A stretch of 64,000 bases of DNA from Rhizophlyctis rosea. Taxonomy: Eukaryota; Chytridiomycota; Chytridiomycetes; Rhizophlyctidales; Rhizophlyctidaceae. Under the pieces are notes generated by a model. That model was not told where the DNA came from and did no database searches. It saw nothing but the letters and a program-made list of their open reading frames with translations. The position numbers were made by a program, and so were the translations under genes. Below, piece after piece: positions 32,963-47,209 of the stretch (position 1 is the stretch's first letter; the number at the start of each line of letters is the position of its first letter). The stretch covers positions 62,001 through 126,000 of the forward strand of contig JADGJC010000029.1 of NCBI GenBank assembly GCA_027596075.1, read 5' to 3'.

Positions 32963-33838
32963 GGCATGTCTTTTGGGTAGGGGGTGTAGAATAGTGGTAA
33001 GCTAGGAAAGCATACAGCTTATCATATTGTTTGCGCGATGTTCAGCTTTAGGAGTATAGTTATTCACAAAGCATGCTGTGATGCAAAGTCAACAGAATGG
33101 CAGAATTGTTGTGCTTTTTAGAAGTCCGTCCTGGTCAATGTTATTGGAGACCTCCATACAGGCGATACTTGCGTGCTGTGGCAGATAATGCACTGGACGA
33201 AATTGGCCAACCAATTGCCACAAGTGACAGAATGGGTGGGGTGTTGGTGGCAATGTATGTGGCTTGGTCCAAATAAACGCCACCAAGACCGCCAAGGGTC
33301 CATATGACCTTGCCTTCTATCGTATCCCAGACTTGTAATAGAACGCCCAGAGTGCACACTGCACAGCCTGGCTGGTACGTATGTCGAGCTGCATATTGAA
33401 GAGCGGAAGACGCATTCTCAAAATGAGTGGTACGGTTTCAACTTGAGCCAGGATGACTACAAAGGCGAGGGCAATTCTCACAAAAGGTGACCCATCATTG
33501 ATTCATTGCCTGATATGGGCCCTCATAGCAAGAGCAGGCGCATTCCCCAAAATTGAGACGAGAGAACATCGGGCTTATCAAACTATGAATCGGCGCACAG
33601 GAATTGGTGGCTTTGGAAGGCCAAATGAACATATTCATGAAGCGATCGGATCCCGACACCCGCTCCGGTTCGGACATGTCTTGGCAAACCCCCAAACCCT
33701 ACCAGATGGCCGCATGACCCTTCAATATCAACTTCGGAGCATAGTGGAGTCTAAAGCGTTGAAATCAACCACAACTGGCAATATTTCGCATCCTGTCGCG
33801 CAACTGCCCCGCATTTCGCCATACTTCGTTCTCCAGCT
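32963..33838. other. Intergenic with an unassigned hydrophobic minus-strand frame
   Basis: A minus-strand frame at about 33141-33428 encodes a hydrophobic stretch (VIWTLGGLGGVYLDQ, ILSLVAIGWPISSS) with no start or family. A 20-bp exact match to the ACSS3-like gene (944-963) is at 33641-33660. No gene is called. Confidence 0.35.
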
Positions 33839-36373
33839 ATGGGTCGCTTTAAAAAGATTAGTCCCGCCAAAGAGCCAACAGAAGCTACACTTCCCGGACC
33901 TGGTGGAACATACCATACGTACGATCCATCAAAAAATGGCGGGCCAATCGCAAAGCGATCATGTAGAGATGTACTGTTTTTGATTCTTTTCATCTTATAT
34001 TGGGTGTGCATGATTTTCGTCGCCATTACGGCATTGCGTACAGGTGATCCCAATAAACTAATGTAAGTGGTCATGACTTCATCCTTCCCATCCTTCCCCA
34101 TATTCACATAACATGCGCACATCACCAGCTACCCCCGCGACTACAACGACCAATACTGCGGCACAGCAAAGAATCCAAACACCAGCATAACCTCCTACGA
34201 CCTCACAAACCGCTCAGTCCTCTTCTTCTTCGACCCCACAAGCCCTGACTCCTCCGTCACAGTCTGCATCGAACAATGCCCCAACATCACCGCCGCCGCA
34301 ACGCCCTCAACAGCAATATGCAAATACGACGTCGACACGTCCACGTTGACGGCTGCGACTCTCCAATCTGAAATCGACGCGGGCAACTGCGCGGCAGAGA
34401 TTTACGGTTCCACGCCGATATTGGATCGTTGTGTGCCAACTGAGCCGTTGCCGGAGGCGTTTGGGACGCTTTCGATTGGGGTTAATAATAAGAGTGTTAG
34501 TATTAATTCTTTGGTTGATATGGGACGGGATACTGCGACGAAGTCTGTTTCGGATATCAAGGCGGCGTGGTATTACCTTGCTGCAGCGCCCTTCGCTGCC
34601 CTCTTGATCGCCTTCATCTGGCTGGTACTCATGCGGATATTCGCGGGTCTCATTGTTTGGTTGACAGTAATTGCCGCTAACTTGGCGTGCATCGTCGGTG
34701 CGGTGTTTTTGGGCTTCTACTGGTGGAGCAGGAAGAGGGCAGTGGATGAGGCCAATAGTAGTGATGGAACTGGAGCGACGGATACGCAGAAGTGGGAGAT
34801 GTGGGGGACGTTGATTGGACTTATTGTCGTTGGGGTGATTGCGTTAATACTGTTGATTGTCACGTTGGTGTTGGTGAAGAGGATTCGGATTGCGATTCAA
34901 ATCATCAAAGAGGCTGGACGAGCGATTTGGGCTATGCCACTGATAGGTGAGTTCCAAGCTCAAGATCTCAACGTCAGCATACGGAACAAACCGTCCCATC
35001 CTAACCATCCCCATCCCACAATCCCCAGTCTTCTGGCCCATCTTCCCCTTCATCCTAACCATAGCCCTCTTCGCCTACTTCCTCTGGATCCTCCTCTACC
35101 TCGCAACCCCCAACGGGCCCGTAACAATCGCAGCCTTCAAATGGCACTACACAGACCCCGAAGTCTCCCACAAAATGGAATGGTTCCACCTCTTCGGTTT
35201 CCTCTGGTCCTGGGCCTTCCTCGTCGGGTTTTCCCAACTCACACTCGCCGGCGCGTTCTCCCTATGGTACTGGACGCTAGATAAACGGCGTATCCCGTCC
35301 TTCCCGGTTCTTCGCTCACTCTACCGAACGATTCGATACCACCTTGGGAGTATTGCCCTGGGGAGTGTGTTGATCGCTATTGTGCAGATTATAAGGATTG
35401 CGTTGGGGATGTTTGCGCGGAAGGCAAAGATGACGCAGAACAAGACGTTGGCGTATATTTTGGCTTGTGTGCAATGTTGTCTCAAATGCCTCGAGAAACT
35501 CATAAAATGGATCAACAAAAACGCGTACATCGAAATCGCCATCCGGGGTCGTTCCTTCTGCACTTCTGCCTCGGCAGCATTTTCCCTCCTCCTCCGCAAC
35601 GTCCTGCGTACTATCGCTGTAGACTGGGTGGGTGACTTCATCCTCTTCCTCGCGAAAATCGCCATTACCGTCGCCACAGGCGTAATATGCTACTACTGCT
35701 TGCAACTCCAAACCCAACAAGGCAAATTAACGCTCCAATTCCCCTTCGTGGTGGCGATCATAGCGGGTGCGGAAGCGTTTGTGGTAGCGCAGATTTTCAT
35801 GGGGGTGTACGAGATGGGGATCGATACGATCTTTTTATGCTTTTTGGAGGATGATGAGAGGAATGATGGGAGTGTGCAGAGGCCTTATTATATGAGTGAT
35901 AGTTTGAAGGCGATTTTGAATAAGAAGAATGTGGTGAGTGGTTGTGGTTTCGTCATTTTGGGGGAAGTTGTTGTTGAATGATGCGTTTTTGCAAACGGAT
36001 TACTCATGCCATCCAATAGGATACACGAGTCCATCCCTACGACCAACCCCGATACCCCCACCAACAACCCCCACAAGCGCACTACTATGACGAACCCCAA
36101 CGTGGACACCAGTACAACGAGCCTCCACGAGGACAAAATCACTACGACCCACAGGGCAGGCAATCTCACTACGAGCCCCACCATGGACAACCATATTATG
36201 AACCGCAGGGCAGGCAATCTCACCACGAGCCCCAACGTGGACAACCATACTACGACCCCCAACATACCCAACACTACTACGAACCCCAACGAGGACAACC
36301 CCAACGTACACACCAATACAACGAACCCCAACGTCAGGGCACCGTTCGCCAAACACGGGGGTATGAGTATTGA
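33839..36373 (+). CDS. Choline-transporter-like (CTL/SLC44, Pns1) membrane protein
   Basis: Multi-pass transporter-like protein of the plasma or organelle membrane. Exons 33839-34062, 34129-34946, 35029-35933 and 36020-36373 give 766 aa. The cytosolic N-terminus carries KRSCRDVLFLILFILYWVCM (first membrane span). A large extracellular loop with Cys and NxT/S sites follows (IYPRDYNDQYCG, CIEQCPNIT). Then about nine further hydrophobic segments, among them LIAFIWLVLMRIFAGLIVW, FLWSWAFLVGFSQLTLAGAF with the CTL-typical AGAFSLWYW, and AGAEAFVVAQIFMGVYEMG. The order fits CTL proteins. Unusual is the final exon: about 118 residues of Tyr/Pro/Gln/His-rich near-repeats built on HYEPQ and GQPYY. Choline as substrate is assumed from the family only. 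Confidence 0.9.
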
Positions 36374-36595
36374 ATAGGCGTAGAAAATTAGATACCATAG
36401 TTGATGGCAGCAGTAGTAAATCTTCTGAACGCTAGCATACGATAAGGATAGGAAATATGCTAGATGATACCCTAAAAATACCCTAAACCCAAGCGCCGTA
36501 GAAGCTTGATGCTTTCTTCCCAATATATCTACATACCATAATGAAAACAATACTACCTGCCGTGTCGTACATACCTAAACAAAAACCACAACACC

Positions 36596-39500
36596 CTACA
36601 ACCTAGCCTTCATCCCGACCTCCACCACACCTCCCATCCCTACTCTTTCACTAACACCCACCCCTCTTCCCCTCCCCCTCCCACCCAAAACTCCCTCCCC
36701 AAACACCACCCCCAAAACATTCCAAACATTCCTAACACCCACAACCTCCACCTCCTCCAAAACACGTCTCGGTACATCCCCCAAATCCTTCTCATTCTTC
36801 ACAGGCAAAATAATCCTCTTAATCCCCGCCCGATGTGCCGCAAGGACTTTCTCCTTCACACCGCCCACAGGCAAGACTTGACCCCGCAGTGTTACTTCGC
36901 CCGTCATGGCGGTGTAGGGGAGCATGGGTTGGTGGGTGAGGAGGGAGACGAGGGAGGTTATGATTGCTATGCCGGCGCTGGGTGTGCAGGGTTTGGAGAG
37001 AATAAGATGTGTTGTGGTTAACACCAAAAAAAAAAAAAAAAAAGGGCGAATCAAAGATGCAAAAATATTGTCGATTTCCTGCAACTTCTCACCTAGGCCC
37101 ATCCTTCGGGATCGCCCCCGCCGGAAAATGAATATGCACATCCACATTATCAAGTACATCTCCCGCCAATCCCAGCTTCTCCGCATTGGATCGCACCCAC
37201 GTTAGCCCAATCTGCGCCGACTCTTTGATGACCTCGCCCAACTTCCCTGATTACGCAAAAAAAAATATCATGAATCAGGATGGTAGTCATCAATTTCCAT
37301 CACAACAAAGTAATCACCAACATGAAGGCGAAGTGAACCGCGCCATTACACAAGACTCACCCGTAAGAACCAACTTCCCCCTCCCCCTCATCATCGTCGC
37401 CTCAATAAACAACAACCCCCCTACCCCACTTGCAGTCCACGCCAACCCAATCGCCAATCCCGGCACATTCGTCCTCTCCGCCACCTCATCATCGTATTTC
37501 TCCACTCCCAACACCTCTCTAACCCTATCAACATCGACCACTCTCCGAACTCCCCCATCACCACCCCCACCCTCAGCAGCATTAGCAACCTCCACCGCCA
37601 AAGATCGACACACAGCCGCAATTTCCCGCTCTAGACCCCGTACACCTGCTTCGCGTGTGTAGTCCGTCGCGATTTTGAGGAGTGCGGTGTCGGTGAATGT
37701 TATGTGGTTTGGATCTAGGCCGTGCGCGAGGATCTGGATGGAAGACGATATGGGAAGTCATGAGAGGCATAACCTCACCATCAGACTTCTCCGATATCAA
37801 AATCACATACCTGCTTAGGAACTAAATGTCTCTTCGCAATATGCAGCTTCTCCTCAAATGTATAACCAGGTATCCGTATAACCTCCTGCATGAGAAGTAA
37901 CAGGAACGGAAAAAGCGGGCGACGTTTTAGCTACGATCCGGGGGATTTCAACCAAAGTCTCACAATGAAACGAGTCCCCAACACCCCAGAAATTTGGATG
38001 CAAAAATTCCATACCATACGATCCAATAGTGGGCCGGGAATAGTGTCCGAATCATTTGCCGTAGCAATGAAAAGCACTTTCGAAAGATCATATGGAACAT
38101 GCAAGTAATGATCAAAAAATGTCGAGTTCTGCTCCGGGTCGAGAACTTCCAGTAGTGCTGATGCCGGATCACCCCTATGGTCGTGTGCTAGTTTGTCGAT
38201 TTCGTCTAAACGTGTAATCAAGTTAGTTTGCAGTTAAACAACCCCGCCTCAAGTTCCAAAATAACCCAACAAACTGCGCTCAAAGATCATGAGTCACACC
38301 TACCCAACAAAAACACCGGATTCGAAACCCCAACCCTCTTACTCCCCTGCACAATAACCCCTGGCATAGCCCCAATATACGTCCTCCGATGCCCCCGAAT
38401 CTCCGCCTCATCCCTAACACCCCCCAGCGAAATTCGATAGAACTTCCTACCAAGCGCATTCGCAATGCTTCTTCCCAAACTGGTTTTCCCAACACCAGGT
38501 GGCCCCACGAAACATAATATCGGTCCGCGGAGGTCGTTTTTCAGTTTACGGACGGCAAGGTATTCGAGGATGCGGTTTTTGACGGGGTGAAGGCCGTAAT
38601 GGTCTTCGTCGAGTTGTTTGCGGGCGTGTGCGACGTCCATTATGTCGGTGGTCTGGGTGTGCCATGGGAGGTCTAGAAGCCTGTATAGTGTGGATGGGTT
38701 GAAGCCATGCGCCGACCATGACCTGAACATGCATAAACATCTTACCAATCAAGATAGCTCCTCACAACCTGATATTCCGCCAGACTAGGATGCATTCGCT
38801 TTATCCGCTTTAACTCCCTTGCTGCCTCCTTGGCGGCCTCCTCAGGTAATTTCGCCTCGCTGACCCGCTTTTCCAAATCATCAATCTCATCACCACCGCC
38901 TTCTTCGCTCTCCCCTAACTCTTTCTTGATTGCCTCCAACTAATGAACGAGAATCTATCAGATGTCAGTTCTCACAACCATTTCCTCAAACGCAAGTACT
39001 CAATCCTACGAACCTGCTGCCTCAACAAAAACTCCCTTTGCTTCTTCCCGATCTTATTTTCCACAGTCGATTGCAACTCCTGCGAGATTTTGAGGACTTG
39101 TATTTGTCGGGTGACGAGTTCAGCGACGCGTTGGATTCGGGTTTTTAGGTCGGTTGTTTCAAGGATTTGAAGTTTTTCTGCATAGGTGAGATCAATCATA
39201 CTGGCAAAGAGATCAGCTACTTGTCCTCCTGGAGTGGAGTCAAGCATTTTGCGGAGGTGTGAGATGACCGTGGGTGGTAGTTGGAGTTGGGATAAGACAT
39301 GGGATAGTTCTGGCATTTGCAAAATCAGTGGATTGAACATGCAACAAGAAGATCTGCTCAAACGCAGCCATTCCTCCTGCCATCACCAGAGTCATCTCAA
39401 TCCGCCAACACTGTGGGTTACATATCCGCCCATCCTGACCGCAAACGATGACGCAACACTACAATCTTTCTCCCACATACTCTTCCCATTACTCACCATG

Positions 39501-40214
39501 ACCAACTGCTCGCAGACTTAGCACAAGTGCCTGCAGCTCGGCATCGTCCGCATGAATTTCTGTTGTCCATCATGGGTTATGTTTTGAAGCAACTAGCCCT
39601 TCGTTCCAATTGTGATTTACCTGGATCAGGATGTAAAGTCACTGCAGCTTCAATGTACGGCGTTCTTTTCACGATTCGATCCACTCTGAAACGAGAGATT
39701 CCTGAATGAAAAAATCATATAAGTATCACAGCGTCCTGGAACGCGTACTCGGGACCGGCCCGTAAACATCGAAGCGTCGTACCTTCTACCATCAGGACGT
39801 AAGTGATTCCCGTTATTCTGGAATCAGAAGACGTGCTTCTGGCAAGGCTAATGATCCGTGCCGACACTCCCCATTGATATAAGTTTGGCGAGGTCACCGC
39901 TGTTAACGAATTGTCGCTGTCAGGTGTTGGAGATGCTTCCGCAGGGGTGGTCTAAATTCAAGTCAGAACCTAGCCAGCATATTTGGAATATACGTATCCT
40001 GACCCACCTCTTTCTCTTCAGAGATAACAGGCACGCATCCGACCAGCACTGTAGTCTCCTTATTCCCGTTCCGTTTGTGGTGTTGGCGATGCCATATGTG
40101 GTCAAGGAGTTGGGTGGTATCCCCACGTTCGATCTGCAAGCGCAACACCGTCCCTGGTAGGAGCAGTTTTGGGTTGCGGGTTGGTATTATGGGTAGGACT
40201 AGAGTGTCTGCCAT
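36596..40214 (-). CDS. LONP2: Peroxisomal ATP-dependent Lon protease (LONP2)
   Basis: AAA+ serine protease of the peroxisomal matrix. Twelve exons (minus: 40008-40214, 39783-39951, 39621-39701, 39497-39559, 39014-39309, 38746-38939, 38304-38680, 38015-38205, 37811-37885, 37361-37733, 37093-37246, 36596-36977) give 853 aa, nearly the length of human LONP2 (852). N-domain: [33 protein letters not shown]. Walker A is GPPGVGKTS and Walker B VFLLDEIDKL. The proteolytic dyad is the Ser in KDGPSAG and the Lys in [14 protein letters not shown]. The C-terminus is ARL, a PTS1 tripeptide, and no mitochondrial presequence is present. The catalytic Ser codon is split by the last intron, which contains a 17-T run on the minus strand. 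Confidence 0.96.
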
Positions 40215-41172
40215 CTTCTTCTATGGCCAGTAGTGCTTTTTGATGTCAGTGGTGATTGAGTACTGAGTGTAAGGAATTTGTCACGTTCCACCAGATGCCT
40301 GTTACAAACCAGCAGAGGTTGGCTTGGCCCATGTCGCGGCCTTGTCGCTGGTGGATGTGCGTGGTGGATGGTGTCAGCTTTGTGCATTGCCACCGCTGGG
40401 CCAGATCTGAGCCACCAATCCAAGGTTAGCAGGGTTTAGGGGTTTGAACTTCAACAAATAACTGACAACGGGATACCATCATCTGAACTTGGATACTTTG
40501 GATGATGATTATCACTACAAACTACATATGCCGCTATTGTCGTGCAGCCAAAATGGGAATGTGGAGTTCCAAGTGTCTCCGTTTGGGTCCACTGCGTCCT
40601 GACTCCTGGGACCGAGACCTGGCAAAGATTACTTCTGAAGTCAAGGGAGTCTCTGCACTCAGTGGAAAGTCGGGATGCTGTGAACATACATTCCATGAGC
40701 TCGGAATTCTCATGCCCTTCTGACTAATAGTGGGAACCCCCCCACCAATCGGAGGTGTGAAACATCCCACAGCTTATACTCACTCAGCATCGTACTCATC
40801 GTCATCAGAGCGGTCTCAATCCAACAATGACCCCATGTGTTTGTTAGTCACAGTCAGTGGCACTCTAACAGCAGCCGTATCCACAACGGCAAACTCGGCA
40901 ACTACGGCAGGCCAGACTGCAACAAGTGCAACAATGCATCATTTCCACATCATTCAGCGTCATTCAAACTCGACGCAAGGCATGTGTACTATGTGTCAAC
41001 TGACATGCCAAGACTCACCGTATCCAGAATGGCAACAAGGCTTCCATCGTGACGCTCCGTTCCCACACTATTTCATTCGTCTCATTTCTACTTTTATTCT
41101 AGTTCCCCCCATATTTCATCTTCCCACCTGCAAACGGTGCACGAACAATCGTCCAAAATAGCAGATATCAGG
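40215..41172. other. Intergenic between LONP2 and RING-like gene
   Basis: About 960 bp between divergent starts. A plus-strand frame from 40730 (143 codons) runs toward the RING gene but has no domain. No repeat or RNA was recognised. Confidence 0.4.
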
Positions 41173-42001
41173 ATGATGACAACAGCTACAGAACCAGCAC
41201 AGTTCTGCGTCGACTGCCGCGACTTCTACGCTCATATGCCCTTCGGCAAACGTTGCAGCGTATGCTTCGCAAACCACACCACCCCAATGACTCCCTCAGA
41301 GCTTCGCAACCCAGACAACCTCTCCAGAATGACTCTCTTCCAACGCCGCGACTGCATTTCCCACAACATGCCCCACCTCTTCCAAAGATGGTGCACAGAC
41401 AACAACCTCCGTCTACAAATCCCATTGCAGTCAGCGTTTCGTGTTCTTTCCAATATCCTGGAGGGTAACGGGGGAAGTCTTTGCAATTCTGAAAGGAGCC
41501 ACACCCGACCTCCCCTATCCTACCGCACTGTGGGCCCACCAATACGACCACCTCATCGAAAAGGTCAAATCGACATCCACCATGCCCGCAGCTTCTCGAT
41601 ACAAGTACGTCCACGCCATCGCACCCCTCGTCATCGACCCTTGGAACTCCCAGTTCTCCGAATCCGACAACGAGTTGCATTGCCATTACCGACCCTTCGG
41701 TCAGATGAAGATCCCTCATACATTGGAGATCCTATATGACAAGTGGTACACTTTCGTTGCCGCTCCACTTGAAACGGAGTTGAGTCCGGTCGTATTTGGC
41801 GAGTGCTGCATCTGTATGGATGACATGATGGTGAGCGTGAAAAGAGTCGAGTGTAAGGTCTGCAGGCATCAGGTGCATTGGAGCTGCTACGAGAGGATGG
41901 GGCGGCTTAGTCATGGCGGAAGTGTAGCGTGTCCTAGTTGTCGGAGGGGTTGGTCGGGAACTAGTAGCCGCCCTTATTGGAAGGTTGTCGTTGAGCTGTG
42001 A
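41173..42001 (+). CDS. RING-like zinc-finger protein, apparent frameshift
   Basis: Starts MMTTATEPAQFCVDC with an N-terminal Cys cluster (FCVDCRDFYAHM, RCSVCFANHTTP) and ends with a RING-like domain: CCICMDDMMVSVKRVEC, KVCRHQVHWSCYERM, VACPSCRRGW. Such proteins are usually E3 ubiquitin ligases. The frame opened at 41173 gives way to the C-terminal frame near 41463-41465, where VLSNILE should continue VTGEVFAILKGATP but for one extra G. A 37-nt GT..AG segment (41443-41479) would also restore the frame, but it is shorter than any other intron here. Total length is about 275 aa. The C-terminal frame has the local codon bias and is surely coding. The RING metal ligands were judged by eye. Confidence 0.65.
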
Positions 42002-42403
42002 GGGTTTTTCATCGCACGAGTGTATGACTTAGTCATAGAACCAGCTATCTGGGCCAAATTTGCTACGAGAAAACAAATATCATTGCATTGCTTTAACATA
42101 GCTCCACCCCACATTGTTGTCTATCCAAAGTATCAAAGCGCACATAACATGTCGCTTACGGGAGAAGACGTTCAAAACTTGAACAGCTTAACAGAAACGA
42201 GCCACACATTCTGCCAAATCTTGCCAACCATACCGTATGCTGGGATGACAGAAAGGGAGACAGCCGACGAAAGCATAGTGGTTACAGCCATGGACATTTT
42301 TCGATTTCCCGACCAATATCATGAGCATCTCCATAGTCCCAGAAACAGAAGATCAAAAGCTTTGACGGAACTGAACTCATCAAACCGTCAATCCCAGCAT
42401 CCA
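42002..42403. other. Convergent 3' intergenic region
   Basis: About 400 bp between the RING-like and TIR-Sel1 stop codons. No feature was recognised. Confidence 0.35.
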
Positions 42404-44433
42404 CTACTGCAATTCTAACAGACTTTCTGCAGAAGTTGAACACCCCTGCGCCGCAGCCAACTTATACCACTTCTTTGCTTCTGCCCTATTCGGTGGCTGT
42501 CCTTCCCATCCATACCGGTACGCCATTCCCAATTGAAATTGCGCGTCCCTACTCCCCTGCTCTGCAGCCTTCCGATACCACTTCACCGATTGTGCACTGT
42601 CTTTCAGCACACCCCTCCCCAAAACATAGAGTGACGCTATCCTGCACTGGCCATCCACATCCCCCTGCTCTGCCGCCCTAAGATACCATTTCGCTGCCTC
42701 GGCATAATCTTCTCTGCAGACGTTGTGCATGCCACTATAAACTCCGTAAAGATCACCAAGTTCTATCTGCGCCGAGCTCAACCCACAGGCCACTGCCCGT
42801 TGATACCACCTCGCCGCTTCACGATAATCCTCCGCCCAATCCCGATAATGATGGCCCACCTCCCGCAAAACCTCTGCATCTCCCTTCTCCGCGGCCTGCC
42901 GATACCACTCTGCTGCTGTGAGTTGGTCTTTTTGCTGAAGCGCACCCTTGCCAATCTCCATTGCGATCTCTGCGTCACCCATTTCCCCCTGTTTTTTGTA
43001 CCACTTCTGCGCTTCGGTATATTTTTTGCGTCTTATGCAGTGTTTTGCCGAGCCTTCCATAGCTTCCACGAGTCCTTGCTCGGCTGCCTTCAGATACCAT
43101 TCCCCGGCCGTTTCATCGCCAATATACCGGCCCATTCGGAGCTGTGCTTCTGCATGGCCCTGCTCGGCTGCTTGCCGGAACCAGACAATAGCGGCATCCC
43201 GATCCCCTTCGCCCTCATCGTTGTAAAGCGACAGAGCCAGATCATACTGCGCATCGGCATCGCCACTTTCGGCAGCCCTAATACGGGCATCAGCAGGAGA
43301 TAGTTCGACAAGACCGTTGACGAAGGGGCGGACGGCTTGTTTGACGCGGGTGAGAATTTCGGCAAACGACTTCGCGACCGTGTCGATGTACTACACAATG
43401 GAGATGTGGAGTCAGTCCAAGGAATCGATTACTTGAATTTGAAAACAATGATCAAGTTAACACATCCAACACGTACTACAGTATCTCCCGCCACGAATCC
43501 GATCGAGCTCTGAGTCCAGTGACACCTTTCTTTACCGACGACGATAACGATGACGGGGATCTTCCGACTGTGGATATACATGAACTCACGGTTGCTGTTT
43601 TGGCAATGGTCATGCATCAGTCGGAACAGCTTCAATAAAACTCTTCCGTTGAACCATCTCGCAGAGTCGGCAAACGCACCAGTTTTTCGAACGGATATAC
43701 GCATCAGAGACGCATGCAATTGCGCATTTTGCTGGGAGTCATGGGTGATTGGTTTTTCTTTCATATGCCCGGCCGGAATGAACGACGAAAGTGCAGCATC
43801 GACACTTACAAGGCGTGATGCCTCTCACTAACTCTTCATACAGAGGCTGCCCGTCACCCAAGCGGTCTACGTCAAGCCAAGTGTTGAAACCCACATATGA
43901 GAGTTCACGAGCGAGTTTGCGTGGATCGCACGGCTGAAGATTACACGTTGGCAAGTGAGAGGCGTTAACATGAACTGATAGTGATGAAAGGGGAAGCAGA
44001 TTCACATGCTCACCCCACATTGCAAATCATTCTGAACTTGACCCAATTCTGCTGCCTCGGCAGAGTTCTCCCAGCAATAACTTATAAAGATCGACCAATC
44101 ACCCAGGTCTTGTTCTTCATCTGTGGCTGCCAGAGGAGTGTACGGAGGCGGGGTAGCAGTCGGAGTCGGAAGAGGGGCAGGCGTTATGATAGGAGCAGAG
44201 GGAGTGGCGGGTGAAGGTCCTCCTACAGGAGTGCTGGGCCCCTGTGCCGCTCGAAGGGATTGTAGAATAGCGGTCTTTTGGTTGATGATACCATAGCAGC
44301 GCTGCAGACGGCTGTCAAGAGCAGTCGCCGTAGCTTCATCTGCGGCGTCGATAACCTCTTCTTCAAGAGCGTTTGCTTTGATGAGTAACTTGTCTATCTG
44401 GGCGGATAGGGCGTCGATCGATGTCGTGGCCAT
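42404..44433 (-). CDS. TIR domain - Sel1-like repeat protein (candidate NADase / immune-type signalling protein)
   Basis: Five exons (minus: 44014-44433, 43810-43933, 43680-43731, 43477-43594, 42404-43390) join in phase to 566 aa. Residues 1-65 form a coiled coil (IDALSAQIDKLLIKANALEE); 66-110 are a Pro/Thr-rich linker. Residues about 112-240 are a TIR domain: DWSIFISYCWEN (box 1), DPRKLARELSYVGFNTWLDV, GITPSKCAIACVSDAYI, then SKNCNREFMYIHSRKIPVIV. Glu202 in C-x2-E matches the catalytic glutamate of NAD-cleaving TIRs. Residues about 240-566 hold eight Sel1 repeats (AIVWFRQAAEQGHAEAQ, KWYRKAAEQGSRDAQFQLG). The TIR is spread over four exons, so it is hidden in single frames. TIR domains act in immunity and cell death; Sel1 repeats bind partners. 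Function here is inferred. Confidence 0.85.
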
Positions 44434-45030
44434 TATTGAGGTTGGTATGTGAGGACGGGAACTGTCTGGATATGTTGGACCTCAGAGTGTGTATGATGGC
44501 GGGTATGGTGGACTGGTGGAAGCAAACCGACGGAAAAGAATGGCTGTGATGACAACCTTCCATCAAGGTCGACTGCAGCCCCTTATCCGAGCTTGCACTA
44601 CCGCTGTAACACGGGGATGTTCAACCTTGGTACACAAAGGGGGATTTTCCCAGGGATTTTAGATTTTCCCGACTCTCCTCCCCCAAAGTCCCAGATTCTG
44701 GGCAAACTGGAAGGGGTCTGTTGGCCTGGGCTTGGATGCCGCCGAGGTTTCGACGAGGCCAATCCCAGTGACTGTGCCACATGTCACACCATCCGCAATG
44801 ATGGCAAGTGTGTTGTCCCTTGTTGACGTTGAACCCTTCTGTATAAAATAGCGACCTATCTATCTATCCAACCCTGCCTAGGCTATCTGTACTAAACTCT
44901 TGAGACCTGCTCGTACACCTAAACTCCATAGAAAAAAAAACAAAACAAACCGAGGGGGCGCCAAAACATTCCACACCTGCCACTCCCGTCCCTGACACCT
45001 TCCATCTAACCAAATCAACAAATCATCCCC
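44434..45030. other. Intergenic, nothing recognised
   Basis: About 600 bp upstream of the TIR-Sel1 start and downstream of the esterase stop. A short A/C-rich run lies near 44930. No gene was seen. Confidence 0.4.

Positions 45031-47209
<2,179 letters not shown>

Noticed and set aside
33141..33428. Hydrophobic minus-strand frame (VIWTLGGLGGVYL)
   Set aside because: No convincing start, domain or upstream exon; may be chance or a relic.
40730..41161. 143-codon plus-strand frame upstream of the RING-like gene
   Set aside because: Low-complexity Ser/Thr composition and no domain; likely upstream non-coding DNA.
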